From HGM12587 sp964561705 (GTDB lineage: Bacteria; Bacillota; Clostridia; Lachnospirales; Lachnospiraceae): a DNA stretch of 13,894 bases. Every line of letters begins with the position of its first letter. Position 1 is the first letter of the stretch. The translations under genes were made by a program, and so were the position numbers. The notes under the pieces are model-generated. The model made no database searches and was not told the DNA's origin. It saw nothing but the letters and a program-made list of their open reading frames with translations. Below are positions 7,131 to 13,894 of the stretch, one piece after another. The stretch spans positions 1 to 13,894 of the forward strand of contig CAZLQJ010000048.1 in NCBI GenBank assembly GCA_964561705.1, in the 5' to 3' direction.

Positions 7131-7147
7131 CAAAAAAATCATCTTTT
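7112..7147 (-). terminator. Intrinsic terminator of the ftsK/zinc-ribbon operon
   Basis: Minus-strand AAAAGATGA (7139-7147) pairs with TCGTCTTTT (7114-7122) over 9 positions with one G-T, with possible T-A pairing further inside, and the T run continues to 7112. It begins about 30 bases after the stop codon of the zinc-ribbon gene. The stem is AT-rich, so strength is uncertain. Confidence 0.65.
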
Positions 7148-7177
7148 CTAATCCTATATTTACACATTGTGCTATTT

Positions 7178-8050
7178 TTAATTTTGCAGTTCCTCTTCTA
7201 ATGGAATACGGGTATATAAAACCGTCGTCACTTCCGAAAAAATTCCGCTCCCACTTTCCAGAACAACGCATACGGTTGTGGTCCCTTCCGGCATTAAAAA
7301 CTCTCCGGTATAAATTTCCGAATCACCGGTAGGATCACTGCCGTCTAATGTATAATATGCAATACATCCTTCCGGAACCAGAATGCGAACATACTGTTCC
7401 CCCTGATAGGTACCTGTCTCCGGCAATACCACCGGCTGATCCGGTGCCCCGAATTCAATCACATACACTTCCGATACAACCTCACTGCTGTTCCCATCCG
7501 GATCCATCAAAAAAGCACGAATCACTGTCGTCCCCTCTGTCAGGGCAATCGGACGATCATAGCGGTTGGTATTCTCATTCGGCGCTGATCCATCCAAGGT
7601 ATAATAAATATTGCCTTCCGTTTCACTTTCCAGTTCCACAGAAATATAATACGTATACTCTCCGCCAGGCATACTGAACTTCGGGCTCGGAATATATTTG
7701 ATCTCTTCTTTATCATCCGCCTGATCTGTCTGCTGCATGGCACCAGGTTCCTGATTTTTCAGCACTGCTCCATAGGAAATTCCAAACGCAAGCAATCCCA
7801 GAAGCACCAATGCTATCACAGCCAGATACTTCCATGGAAACTTTTGTTTTTGTTCTTTCTCATTTCCAGGCACATTCTTCTTTTCCGATGCTTCCGGTTT
7901 CTTCACCGTTTTCTCTTCTTTTTTCGACAAATTGATCTGCAGTTCTTCTAACTCAGGCTCATAATCCGGAACGATCTGAACCGCCTGTCCACAATTATGA
8001 CAAAACAAACAGCCTTCCTTAATCTCTGTGCCGCATTTTTTACATTGCAT
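7178..8050 (-). CDS. Zinc-ribbon membrane protein with two chitobiase/hexosaminidase C-terminal-type repeats
   Basis: A 290-aa protein of unknown function. An N-terminal zinc ribbon uses Cys3, Cys6, Cys17 and Cys20, with an extra Cys14 (CLFCHNC). A charged linker of about 45 residues leads to one transmembrane helix (about 73-95), then two tandem domains of roughly 77 residues each (121-198 and 204-280). Each repeat holds a near-identical core, IYYTLDGSAP (148-157) and AYYTLDGSDP (231-240), the hallmark of the CHB_HEX_C-type immunoglobulin-like fold. By topology the zinc ribbon would be cytoplasmic and the repeats outside, suggesting a sensor or cell-surface structural role; that is inference. 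It starts 16 bp after ftsK; its AGAGGA overlaps the ftsK stop and sits rather far (about 12 bases) from the ATG. I kept this ATG because the ribbon's first Cys is residue 3. Probably cotranscribed with ftsK. Confidence 0.85.
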   Translation of the reverse strand: MQCKKCGTEIKEGCLFCHNCGQAVQIVPDYEPELEELQINLSKKEEKTVKKPEASEKKNVPGNEKEQKQKFPWKYLAVIALVLLGLLAFGISYGAVLKNQEPGAMQQTDQADDKEEIKYIPSPKFSMPGGEYTYYISVELESETEGNIYYTLDGSAPNENTNRYDRPIALTEGTTVIRAFLMDPDGNSSEVVSEVYVIEFGAPDQPVVLPETGTYQGEQYVRILVPEGCIAYYTLDGSDPTGDSEIYTGEFLMPEGTTTVCVVLESGSGIFSEVTTVLYTRIPLEEELQN

Positions 8051-8066
8051 AGATTTTTTTGTTCCT

Positions 8067-10505
8067 CTATAAATATTCTTCTATATATTGTTCAAACTGT
8101 TCCGGTGACATCAGGATCTCTCTTGGTTTGGTTCCCTGTTCTTCTCCTACGACACCGGCCTCAGCCAGCTGATCCATAATTCTTGCTGCCCTGTTAAATC
8201 CAATTTTAAACCATCGCTGAAGCATACCGATCGAAGCCTTATCCTTTTCAATAATAAATTTTCCAGCTTCCACAAACAGCGGATCATTTCCATTTCCCTG
8301 TTCTTCGGATTTCCCTCCCAAAACAGCTGTACCACTTTGCTGCTTCTTTAAGTGTTCTTCAATTTCTTCATTGACAGTTGCCGCCTCATTATGTGTTTTT
8401 AAAAATTCTACAACAGACGCTACTTCCTCATCTGAGACAAATGCCCCTTGAATACGTACAGGCTTCGGATATCCATACGGATAGAACAGCATATCACCTT
8501 TTCCAAGCAATTTTTCAGCCCCGTTCATATCTAGGATTGTACGGGAATCCACGCCTGAAGACACCGCAAATGCCAATCGGGATGGCATATTTGCTTTGAT
8601 CAGACCTGTAATGACGTTCACGGAAGGACGCTGTGTTGCAATGATCAGATGGATTCCTGCCGCACGTGCAAGCTGCGCCAAACGACAGATCGCATCTTCT
8701 ACATCTCCCGGCGCTACCATCATAAGATCCGCAAGCTCATCCACGATGATCACGATCTGTGGCAGTTTCTGCGGTTTATCCTCATCTTCCAGCATTTCAA
8801 TACTTTTTACTTTTTCATTGTATCCCTGCAGATTTCGCACCTGATATTCCGCAAAAAGCTGGTATCTTCTGGTCATTTCAGCGACTGCCCAGTTCAATGC
8901 CCCCGCTGCCTTCTTTGGATCCGTCACTACCGGGATCAGCAAATGAGGAATCCCATTATATGCACTTAACTCTACCACTTTCGGATCGACCATAATGATC
9001 TTTACATCTTGTGGATCCGCCTTATATAAAAGACTCATGATCAACGTATTGATACATACGGATTTACCGGATCCGGTAGCACCTGCAATCAAAAGATGAG
9101 GCATTTTCGCAATATCTGTTATGATCGTTTTTCCTCCAATGTCCTTTCCAACTGCAAAGGCAAGTTTTGAGGAATGACTGCGAAATTCTTCCGTATCAAG
9201 AAGTTCTCTCAAAGTAACCATTGCATTATCTTTGTTTGGAACCTCAATTCCAATGGCTGCTTTTCCCGGAATTGGAGCTTCAATACGAATATCTGCAACA
9301 GCAAGATTCAATTTAATATCATCGGCCAGTGATAGGATCCGGCTGACTTTTACACCATGATCCGGCTGAAGTTCATATCTTGTTACCGTCGGTCCGCAGC
9401 TCACATCCGTTACCGTCACATTTACGCCAAAATCTTTTAACACTTGCTGAAGTTTCGCCGCTGTTTCCCGCAGCTGTACTGCCGAATTTTTATTTCCGCC
9501 TATTTTGGGTGCTGCCAAAAGAGACAGAGGTGGAAATTGATAATTTTCTGAAACCGGCAGAACTTCCGGAATTTCCGCTGTTTCAGGCTTTTCTGCGTTT
9601 TTTTTACGTCTTGGTTTTCTTTTTTCCTCTGCATTTAGATTTTTCTCCGGCTCTTTTTCCAAAACAGGCTCTTCCGGAAGAACTTCGGATGCAATTTTAA
9701 CCGGAATTTCAGACATTTCAGGACTTAAGCAGACTTCTTCAGCTTTTGTATCCTTCTGTTCTGTAAGTTCCGTCATATTTTCTTTATGTACGGCATCTTT
9801 TGGAAGTTTTACATCCAAATTGACACCGGATACCTTTTTTTCAAAGCGTTTTTCTTTTCGGATTTCTGAACGTTCTTTTCGACGGATATTTTCTTCTTTT
9901 GCTGTATCATATACCTTCTTTCCGCCCCTTTTCACGCCTTTTACAAAGGATTTTTCGCTGATCAAAACGCCAGCGACGATCATAAGACCTGCCAGAACGA
10001 CATATGCTCCGATCATCCCAAAGCCTTTTTTCAACAGATCAAAAATTGCTGCACCCAAAAGACCGCCACCCTTATGGTGCAGGGCACAATACTTGTAAAC
10101 CTCACTCAGTTTTTCATAGGAATGCTCGCCGGTCATCCCATGAAACAGCCCGCAAAGGATCAGCACTGCAAAGACTGCTGCAATACTCTTTACCACTGCA
10201 ACTGCATTTTCTCTGTTTGCCGCATAGAACCATACACCGACAAACAACACGACCGGTACTGCATAAGAAATAAAACCAAAGATCCCAAACAAAAAGTAGC
10301 TGATATAATTTCCCAAAAAACCGCCGATTCCAAAGCAGCTGATCAAAAGCAGCAAACATAGCAGCGAAAACAGGATCAAAAGCACTTCCTTTTTCACTTC
10401 CGCTGATGCAGTCTCAGACTGCTGTTTTTTTACTGCTCTGCGACCTTTCATATTTGTTTTTTTATTTCCTGAAGAAGTTTTTCGACTTCTCTTTGTCTGT
10501 GCCAT
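8067..10505 (-). CDS. ftsK: FtsK/SpoIIIE-family DNA translocase
   Basis: A septal, membrane-anchored hexameric motor that pumps double-stranded DNA during chromosome segregation and, in spore-formers, into the forespore. The 812-aa length is close to Bacillus SpoIIIE (about 790). A basic N-terminus (1-40) is followed by about four membrane helices (roughly 40-60, 68-95, 103-122, 163-183), a charged linker (about 185-320), and the motor. The Walker A GATGSGKS is at 475-482, Walker B IVIIVDELAD at 584-593, and ATQRPSVNVITGLIKANMPSR (623-643) follows, as is typical. A winged-helix gamma domain (about 741-812, with EKDKASIGMLQRWFKIGFNRAARIM) reads orienting DNA sequences. Whether it serves mainly as SpoIIIE or as a general FtsK cannot be told from sequence; the tepA neighbour matches the spoIIIE locus of Bacillus. 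The ATG follows AAAGAGG by 9 bases. No defects seen. Confidence 0.97.
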   Translation of the reverse strand: MAQTKRSRKTSSGNKKTNMKGRRAVKKQQSETASAEVKKEVLLILFSLLCLLLLISCFGIGGFLGNYISYFLFGIFGFISYAVPVVLFVGVWFYAANRENAVAVVKSIAAVFAVLILCGLFHGMTGEHSYEKLSEVYKYCALHHKGGGLLGAAIFDLLKKGFGMIGAYVVLAGLMIVAGVLISEKSFVKGVKRGGKKVYDTAKEENIRRKERSEIRKEKRFEKKVSGVNLDVKLPKDAVHKENMTELTEQKDTKAEEVCLSPEMSEIPVKIASEVLPEEPVLEKEPEKNLNAEEKRKPRRKKNAEKPETAEIPEVLPVSENYQFPPLSLLAAPKIGGNKNSAVQLRETAAKLQQVLKDFGVNVTVTDVSCGPTVTRYELQPDHGVKVSRILSLADDIKLNLAVADIRIEAPIPGKAAIGIEVPNKDNAMVTLRELLDTEEFRSHSSKLAFAVGKDIGGKTIITDIAKMPHLLIAGATGSGKSVCINTLIMSLLYKADPQDVKIIMVDPKVVELSAYNGIPHLLIPVVTDPKKAAGALNWAVAEMTRRYQLFAEYQVRNLQGYNEKVKSIEMLEDEDKPQKLPQIVIIVDELADLMMVAPGDVEDAICRLAQLARAAGIHLIIATQRPSVNVITGLIKANMPSRLAFAVSSGVDSRTILDMNGAEKLLGKGDMLFYPYGYPKPVRIQGAFVSDEEVASVVEFLKTHNEAATVNEEIEEHLKKQQSGTAVLGGKSEEQGNGNDPLFVEAGKFIIEKDKASIGMLQRWFKIGFNRAARIMDQLAEAGVVGEEQGTKPREILMSPEQFEQYIEEYL

Positions 10506-10545
10506 CCCATCAAACCTCTTTCTTTTTTAACGTTCTCTGCCGAAT

Positions 10546-10574
10546 ATCTTAACATATTCTTTGGGCTTTGTCTA
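10546..10574 (-). promoter_or_regulatory. Possible promoter of ftsK overlapping the tepA stop codon
   Basis: Minus-strand TAGACA (10569-10574), 17 bases, then TAAGAT (10546-10551) with TG one base before the -10 box (extended -10). The -35 box includes the TAG stop of tepA. The -10 box is only moderate, so ftsK may depend instead on read-through from tepA. Confidence 0.4.
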
Positions 10575-11261
10575 ATTTTTCCCCGAAACTTTGTTCGTTA
10601 TGTCGATCATTTGACATAATTTCCGAAAAGCATCTTTGATTCCGCCGACCTCATCGATAATCCCGGCTTTTACAGCCTCTTTTCCCACCAGGATTGTTCC
10701 CAGATCTTTTGTCATAAATCCTGTATCCATCATCATTTGTTCAATACATTCCTGATCAGCCCCGCTATGAGATGCGATAAATCCCGTGATCCGATCCTGC
10801 ATTCTCTGAAAATATTCATAAGTTTGTCTTGCACCAATGATCATCCCAGACATCCGTACCGGATGAATCAACATCGTTCCGGTAGGTACAATGAAAGAAT
10901 AATCCTCTGACACAGCCAACGGCACGCCGATAGAATGACTTCCTCCTAAAACCAAAGACACGGTAGGTTTACTTAAAGAAGCGATCATTTCTGCAATGGC
11001 AAGCCCCGATTCCACATCTCCGCCAATGGTATTGATCAAAATCAGTAATCCTTCAATGCTGCTATCATCTTCAATTGAGGCTAGATTGGGGATCACATGT
11101 TCATATTTGGTTGTTTTACTGGTTGAAGCAAGAAGTTCGTGCCCTTCTACTTCCCCTATGATCGTCAGCAGATGAATTTTAGAATTTCGCTTTTCATTTA
11201 CCAAGGTCAACTGCCCAAACTCTTTGATCTCTTCTTTTTCTTTCTCTTTATTTTTTGACAT
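10572..11261 (-). CDS. tepA: TepA-like ClpP-fold serine protease
   Basis: A 229-aa member of the ClpP/crotonase fold, of the TepA (YmfB) group found beside spoIIIE in Bacillus and many clostridia. TepA was named for enhancing protein translocation and is thought to degrade signal peptides or membrane-associated substrates; the role here is inferred. A charged N-terminus (1-15) has no signal peptide. NTIGGDVESGLAIAEMI (77-93) matches the ClpP GG-x-V oxyanion region, GGSHSIGVPLA (106-116) places the nucleophile at Ser110, and MLIHPVRMSG (130-139) the catalytic His133. It is shorter and more divergent than housekeeping ClpP, which argues against it being the ClpX/ClpC partner. A GCAGGGA lies about 7 bases before the ATG. 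A 66-bp gap separates it from ftsK. Confidence 0.87.
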   Translation of the reverse strand: MSKNKEKEKEEIKEFGQLTLVNEKRNSKIHLLTIIGEVEGHELLASTSKTTKYEHVIPNLASIEDDSSIEGLLILINTIGGDVESGLAIAEMIASLSKPTVSLVLGGSHSIGVPLAVSEDYSFIVPTGTMLIHPVRMSGMIIGARQTYEYFQRMQDRITGFIASHSGADQECIEQMMMDTGFMTKDLGTILVGKEAVKAGIIDEVGGIKDAFRKLCQMIDITNKVSGKN

Positions 11262-11369
11262 AAAAAAATCCCTGCCTTTTCGATTTACTTTTTTCTCTTA
11301 AGTATCTCTCCAAGACAGGAAAATTATTCATATTCAGGATTTTTCTGTTTCTTTATCCGCTTTGCCAAC
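11262..11369. other. metY-tepA intergenic region without a clear terminator or promoter
   Basis: About 108 AT-rich bases. On the minus strand an imperfect inverted repeat, ACAGAAAAAT with ATTTTCCTGT, is seen (about 11307-11350), but no T run follows it. I found no convincing sigma-A promoter for tepA. Either tepA is read through from metY or its promoter departs from consensus. Confidence 0.4.
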
Positions 11370-12653
11370 CTATACCTGTTCCAAAGCCTGTGCGAGATCT
11401 TCGATAATATCCTGCGGATTTTCAATTCCCACAGATAAACGAATCAGTCCCGGTGTAACCCCTGCTTCTTTTAACTGTTCCTCTGTCATCTGACGATGTG
11501 TATGACTTGCCGGATGAAGCACACAAGTTCTTGCATCTGCCACGTGTGTTACAATGGCAGCCATTTTTAAACTGTCCATAAATTTCGCAGCATCTTCTTT
11601 GGTTCCCTTTAAGCTGAAAGAAATGACACCACAGGTACCGTTCGGCATATATTTTTTTGCCAGTTCGTGATATCGATCACCTGGAAGACCTGCAAAATTT
11701 ACAAATTCTACTTTTTCATGGGCATTTAAAAACTCTGCAACCTTCTTTGCATTGCTGCAATGTTTTTCTACACGAAGCGGTAATGTTTCCAGACCTACAT
11801 TTAACAGAAAACAGTTCATTGGTGCCGGAACACTTCCAAGATCACGCATCAGCTGTGCTGTCATCTTTGTGATATAAGCTGCCTTACCAAATTTTTTTGT
11901 ATATACAATCCCATGGTAAGTCTCATCCGGAGTTGTTAATCCCGGAAATTTATCTGCATGCGCATCCCAATCAAAGTTTCCACTGTCCACAACTGCACCG
12001 CCCACTGCCATTGCATGTCCATCCATGTATTTTGAGGTAGAATGTGTCACAATATCTGCACCCCATTCAAACGGACGACAATTGATCGGTGTTGCAAATG
12101 TATTATCCACAATCAGCGGAACTCCATGTTTATGAGCGATCCTTGCCATTTTTTCAATGTCCAGAACAACCAATGCCGGATTTGCAATGGTCTCACCTAA
12201 AAGACACTTTGTATTTTCCTGAAAAGCTGCATCGATTTCTTCTTCTGATGCGTCAGGATCTACAAATGTACAGTCAATTCCAAGTTTTTTAATCGTCGCA
12301 GCACAGAGATTAAAGGTTCCTCCATAAACTTTCGCTGAACATACAACATGGTCTCCGGCCTGACAGATATTGGTTACCGCATAAAAATTGGCAGCCTGTC
12401 CGGAGGAAGTCAGGATTGCAGCCACACCGCCTTCTAATTCTGCGATTTTGGCAGCTACTGCATCGTTTGTCGGGTTTGCAAGCCTTGTGTAAAAATAGCC
12501 AGAATCTTCAAGATCAAATAATCTTCCCATTTCTTCCGTTGTATCATATTTAAATGTTGTACTCTGGTAAATCGGAAGAACTCTTGCTTCTCCCTTTTTC
12601 GGTTTCCAGCCGCCCTGTACGCATACGGTGTCTGGTCTGAATTGTCTGCTCAT
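11370..12653 (-). CDS. metY: O-acetylhomoserine sulfhydrylase (MetY type)
   Basis: A PLP-dependent enzyme of the Cys/Met metabolism family that makes homocysteine (or methionine with methanethiol) from O-acetylhomoserine and sulfide, in the cytoplasm. The 427-aa length is typical of MetY and longer than MetB/MetC (about 380-400). Visible landmarks are TVCVQGG near the N-terminus, PIYQSTTFKYDT (28-39), YTRLANPTNDAVAAKIAELEGG (55-76), the cofactor-binding IVDNTFATP (181-189), and STSKYMDGHAMAVGG (205-219), in which Lys208 forms the Schiff base. The C-terminal RLSVGIENPQDIIEDL segment is also characteristic. It starts 12 bp after the hypothetical gene, with GAGG 8 bases before the ATG, so it is probably cotranscribed with yebC. 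No SAM riboswitch or T-box can fit in that gap, so any sulfur control acts further upstream or not at all. Substrate choice (acetyl versus succinyl) is inferred from family. Confidence 0.93.
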   Translation of the reverse strand: MSRQFRPDTVCVQGGWKPKKGEARVLPIYQSTTFKYDTTEEMGRLFDLEDSGYFYTRLANPTNDAVAAKIAELEGGVAAILTSSGQAANFYAVTNICQAGDHVVCSAKVYGGTFNLCAATIKKLGIDCTFVDPDASEEEIDAAFQENTKCLLGETIANPALVVLDIEKMARIAHKHGVPLIVDNTFATPINCRPFEWGADIVTHSTSKYMDGHAMAVGGAVVDSGNFDWDAHADKFPGLTTPDETYHGIVYTKKFGKAAYITKMTAQLMRDLGSVPAPMNCFLLNVGLETLPLRVEKHCSNAKKVAEFLNAHEKVEFVNFAGLPGDRYHELAKKYMPNGTCGVISFSLKGTKEDAAKFMDSLKMAAIVTHVADARTCVLHPASHTHRQMTEEQLKEAGVTPGLIRLSVGIENPQDIIEDLAQALEQV

Positions 12654-12665
12654 ATGTAGTACCTC

Positions 12666-13151
12666 TTACTTTCCGAATTTTATCCCAAAAATGCTTGTAT
12701 TGAAACCTCCATAGATTGTTTCATAGTCTCCGCAACGCATCTGAGTGCCGAAACTTTCATTCCAATGGTCAAGCAGGATCTGTGCAAATGGTTCCGACAT
12801 ATTTCCTTTATATTCCAGAATCGCCGGGATCACATAGCTGACAACAAACATGTTGCAGTCAATCTGCATATTTTCTCTCTTAAATTTTCTTTTTTCAGAC
12901 TGGATCATCTCCTGTGCATAGCCTGTAAATCTCTCTGCAAGCTTGTTCAGCCATTTTTCCTTGTCTTTTTCATAATTGTATACTTCTTCTATACAAATAA
13001 ATACTTTTCCGTACTTTTTCATCATTTGTTCAAAAAAGCCCGGATATTTCTTTTTATTGAAATTTTTCATGGAATCCTTCATATCTTCGAAAAGGGTATC
13101 CATGCCTGCCATTGCATCATTGTAAAGCTGTCCGTACTGAATTAAATCCAT
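12666..13151 (-). CDS. Hypothetical protein, 161 aa, between yebC and metY
   Basis: I do not recognise this protein. It has no signal peptide and no clear membrane helix; one short hydrophobic stretch (100-112, MFVVSYVIPAILE) is flanked by polar residues. The first half (1-95) is rich in Lys, Glu and Met and looks helical, with FEDMKDSMKNFNKKKYPGFFEQMMKKYG as the densest part; the second half contains conserved-looking aromatic and Gly residues (PFAQILLDHWNESFG, TIYGGFNTSIFGIKFGK). It is a real gene: codon usage is like its neighbours, AAGGAG sits 6 bases before the ATG, and it lies 21 bp after yebC and 12 bp before metY. A small cytoplasmic protein is most likely; nothing in the neighbourhood fixes its role. 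Confidence 0.8.
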   Translation of the reverse strand: MDLIQYGQLYNDAMAGMDTLFEDMKDSMKNFNKKKYPGFFEQMMKKYGKVFICIEEVYNYEKDKEKWLNKLAERFTGYAQEMIQSEKRKFKRENMQIDCNMFVVSYVIPAILEYKGNMSEPFAQILLDHWNESFGTQMRCGDYETIYGGFNTSIFGIKFGK

Positions 13152-13172
13152 GGCATTCTCCTTCTGTATTTT

Positions 13173-13894
13173 TTATTCGTCCCAGTTGTGATATACAGCC
13201 TGAACGTCGTCATCATCATCCAGAAGATCTAAAGTTCTGTTTAAGAATTTAATATCATTTTCATCAGTCAATGTTACATAGTTCTGTGGGATCATTGTAA
13301 CTTCTGCAGAAGCCATAACGATTCCTTCTTTTTCCAGCGCTTCACGTACAGTGCTGAAATCATCCGGATCTGTCAATACTTCAAAACTGTCTTCTTCTTC
13401 CGCAAAATCTTCTGCTCCTGCATCCAGTGCGATCATCATCAAATCGTCTGCATCCATTTCACATTCTTCTTTGTCAATGATAATCTGACCTTTTTTATCA
13501 AACATATAGGATACACAGCCAGAGTTTCCCATATTACCATTTCCTTTGGTAAATGCACTTCTTACGTTGGAAGCAGTTCTGTTTTTGTTGTCTGTTAAGG
13601 CTTCTACGATGATCGCAATACCGCTTGGGCCATATCCTTCATAAGTAACCTGCTCGTAATTTACAGAGTTTGCATCCCCTGCTGCTTTTTTAATACCACG
13701 TTCAATGGTATCGTTTGGCATGTTGTTTGCCTTTGCTTTCGCAATGATATCACGCAGTTTGCTGTTGTTTGCCGGATCCGGTCCGCCCTCTTTTACTGCA
13801 ACTGCAAGTTCTCTTCCGATAACGGTAAAGATTTTTCCTTTTGCAGCATCATTTTTTTCTTTCTTATGTTTAATATTCGCAAATTTTGAATGTC
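13173..13894 (-). CDS. yebC: YebC/PmpR-family regulator, first few codons beyond the window
   Basis: A member of the widespread YebC/TACO1 family, long annotated as a DNA-binding transcriptional regulator; work on relatives points to a ribosome-associated role for at least some members. The reading frame stays open to the window edge: the residues before the internal Met (encoded at 13721) are HSKFANIKHKKEKNDAAKGK and then IFTVIGRELAVAVKEGGPDP, the conserved YebC N-terminus. The usual beginning MSGHSKF implies only about three codons are missing, so a start at 13721 would be wrong. Of the complete protein (about 242 aa), 239 residues are visible. Conserved segments GIKKAAG, YEGYGPSGIAIIVEALTDN and NRTASNVRSAFTKGNGNMG are present, and the C-terminus is very acidic (LLDDDDDVQAVYHNWDE). 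It is probably the first gene of the run with the hypothetical gene and metY. Confidence 0.95.
   Translation of the reverse strand, partial: HSKFANIKHKKEKNDAAKGKIFTVIGRELAVAVKEGGPDPANNSKLRDIIAKAKANNMPNDTIERGIKKAAGDANSVNYEQVTYEGYGPSGIAIIVEALTDNKNRTASNVRSAFTKGNGNMGNSGCVSYMFDKKGQIIIDKEECEMDADDLMMIALDAGAEDFAEEEDSFEVLTDPDDFSTVREALEKEGIVMASAEVTMIPQNYVTLTDENDIKFLNRTLDLLDDDDDVQAVYHNWDE

Noticed and set aside
10572..11261. Housekeeping ClpP
   Set aside because: The sequence around the active Ser and His differs from ClpP, and clpX is absent; the neighbourhood and motifs match TepA.
13173..13721. A 182-aa start for yebC at the internal ATG
   Set aside because: The frame continues upstream to the window edge with the conserved YebC N-terminus, so the real start lies just outside.
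1..13894. CRISPR arrays, insertion sequences, tRNA genes, prophage or defence genes
   Set aside because: No direct-repeat arrays, transposase-like proteins, tRNA-like folds or phage-type genes were seen on either strand; the region is housekeeping chromosome.

Overview
This window is a stretch of ordinary chromosome from a spore-forming, AT-rich, anaerobic Firmicute, most likely a Lachnospiraceae-type clostridium. That placement is inferred from gene content: SpoIVA (an endospore coat ATPase), an NfnAB-type electron-bifurcating transhydrogenase (a strict-anaerobe enzyme), a TepA-FtsK/SpoIIIE gene pair, and a zinc-ribbon protein with chitobiase-type repeats. Every gene I can support lies on the minus strand, so transcription runs from high to low coordinates. 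There are no tRNA or rRNA genes, mobile elements, CRISPR arrays or phage genes, and no gene-free stretch reaches 300 bases.

From the right edge: yebC (5' end just cut by the window edge), an unrecognised 161-aa gene and metY form a tightly spaced run (gaps of 21 and 12 bp). After about 110 bp comes tepA, a membrane-associated ClpP-fold protease, followed by ftsK/spoIIIE (DNA translocase) and a zinc-ribbon/TM/chitobiase-repeat protein 16 bp behind it. That group ends in a hairpin terminator whose 3' half also carries the -35 box of the next operon.

The next operon is nfnA-nfnB plus a DUF3048 lipoprotein gene. NfnA and NfnB couple NADH, ferredoxin and NADP+ pools; their genes overlap by one base. 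The operon ends in a long hairpin that also contains the ribosome binding site of the following gene, spoIVA. A sigma-E-like promoter overlaps the hairpin so that its start site would fall in the hairpin loop. This compact terminator/promoter/SD-masking arrangement is the most interesting thing in the window.

Downstream of spoIVA are a purine permease of the AzgA/PbuG type with its own promoter and a strong terminator, then a ribonuclease HI gene truncated by the left edge. I found no evidence of a new multi-gene system. The unexplained items are the spoIVA leader, an 8-bp inverted repeat in the nfnA leader, the Cys/His-rich tail of NfnA, and the 161-aa hypothetical protein.
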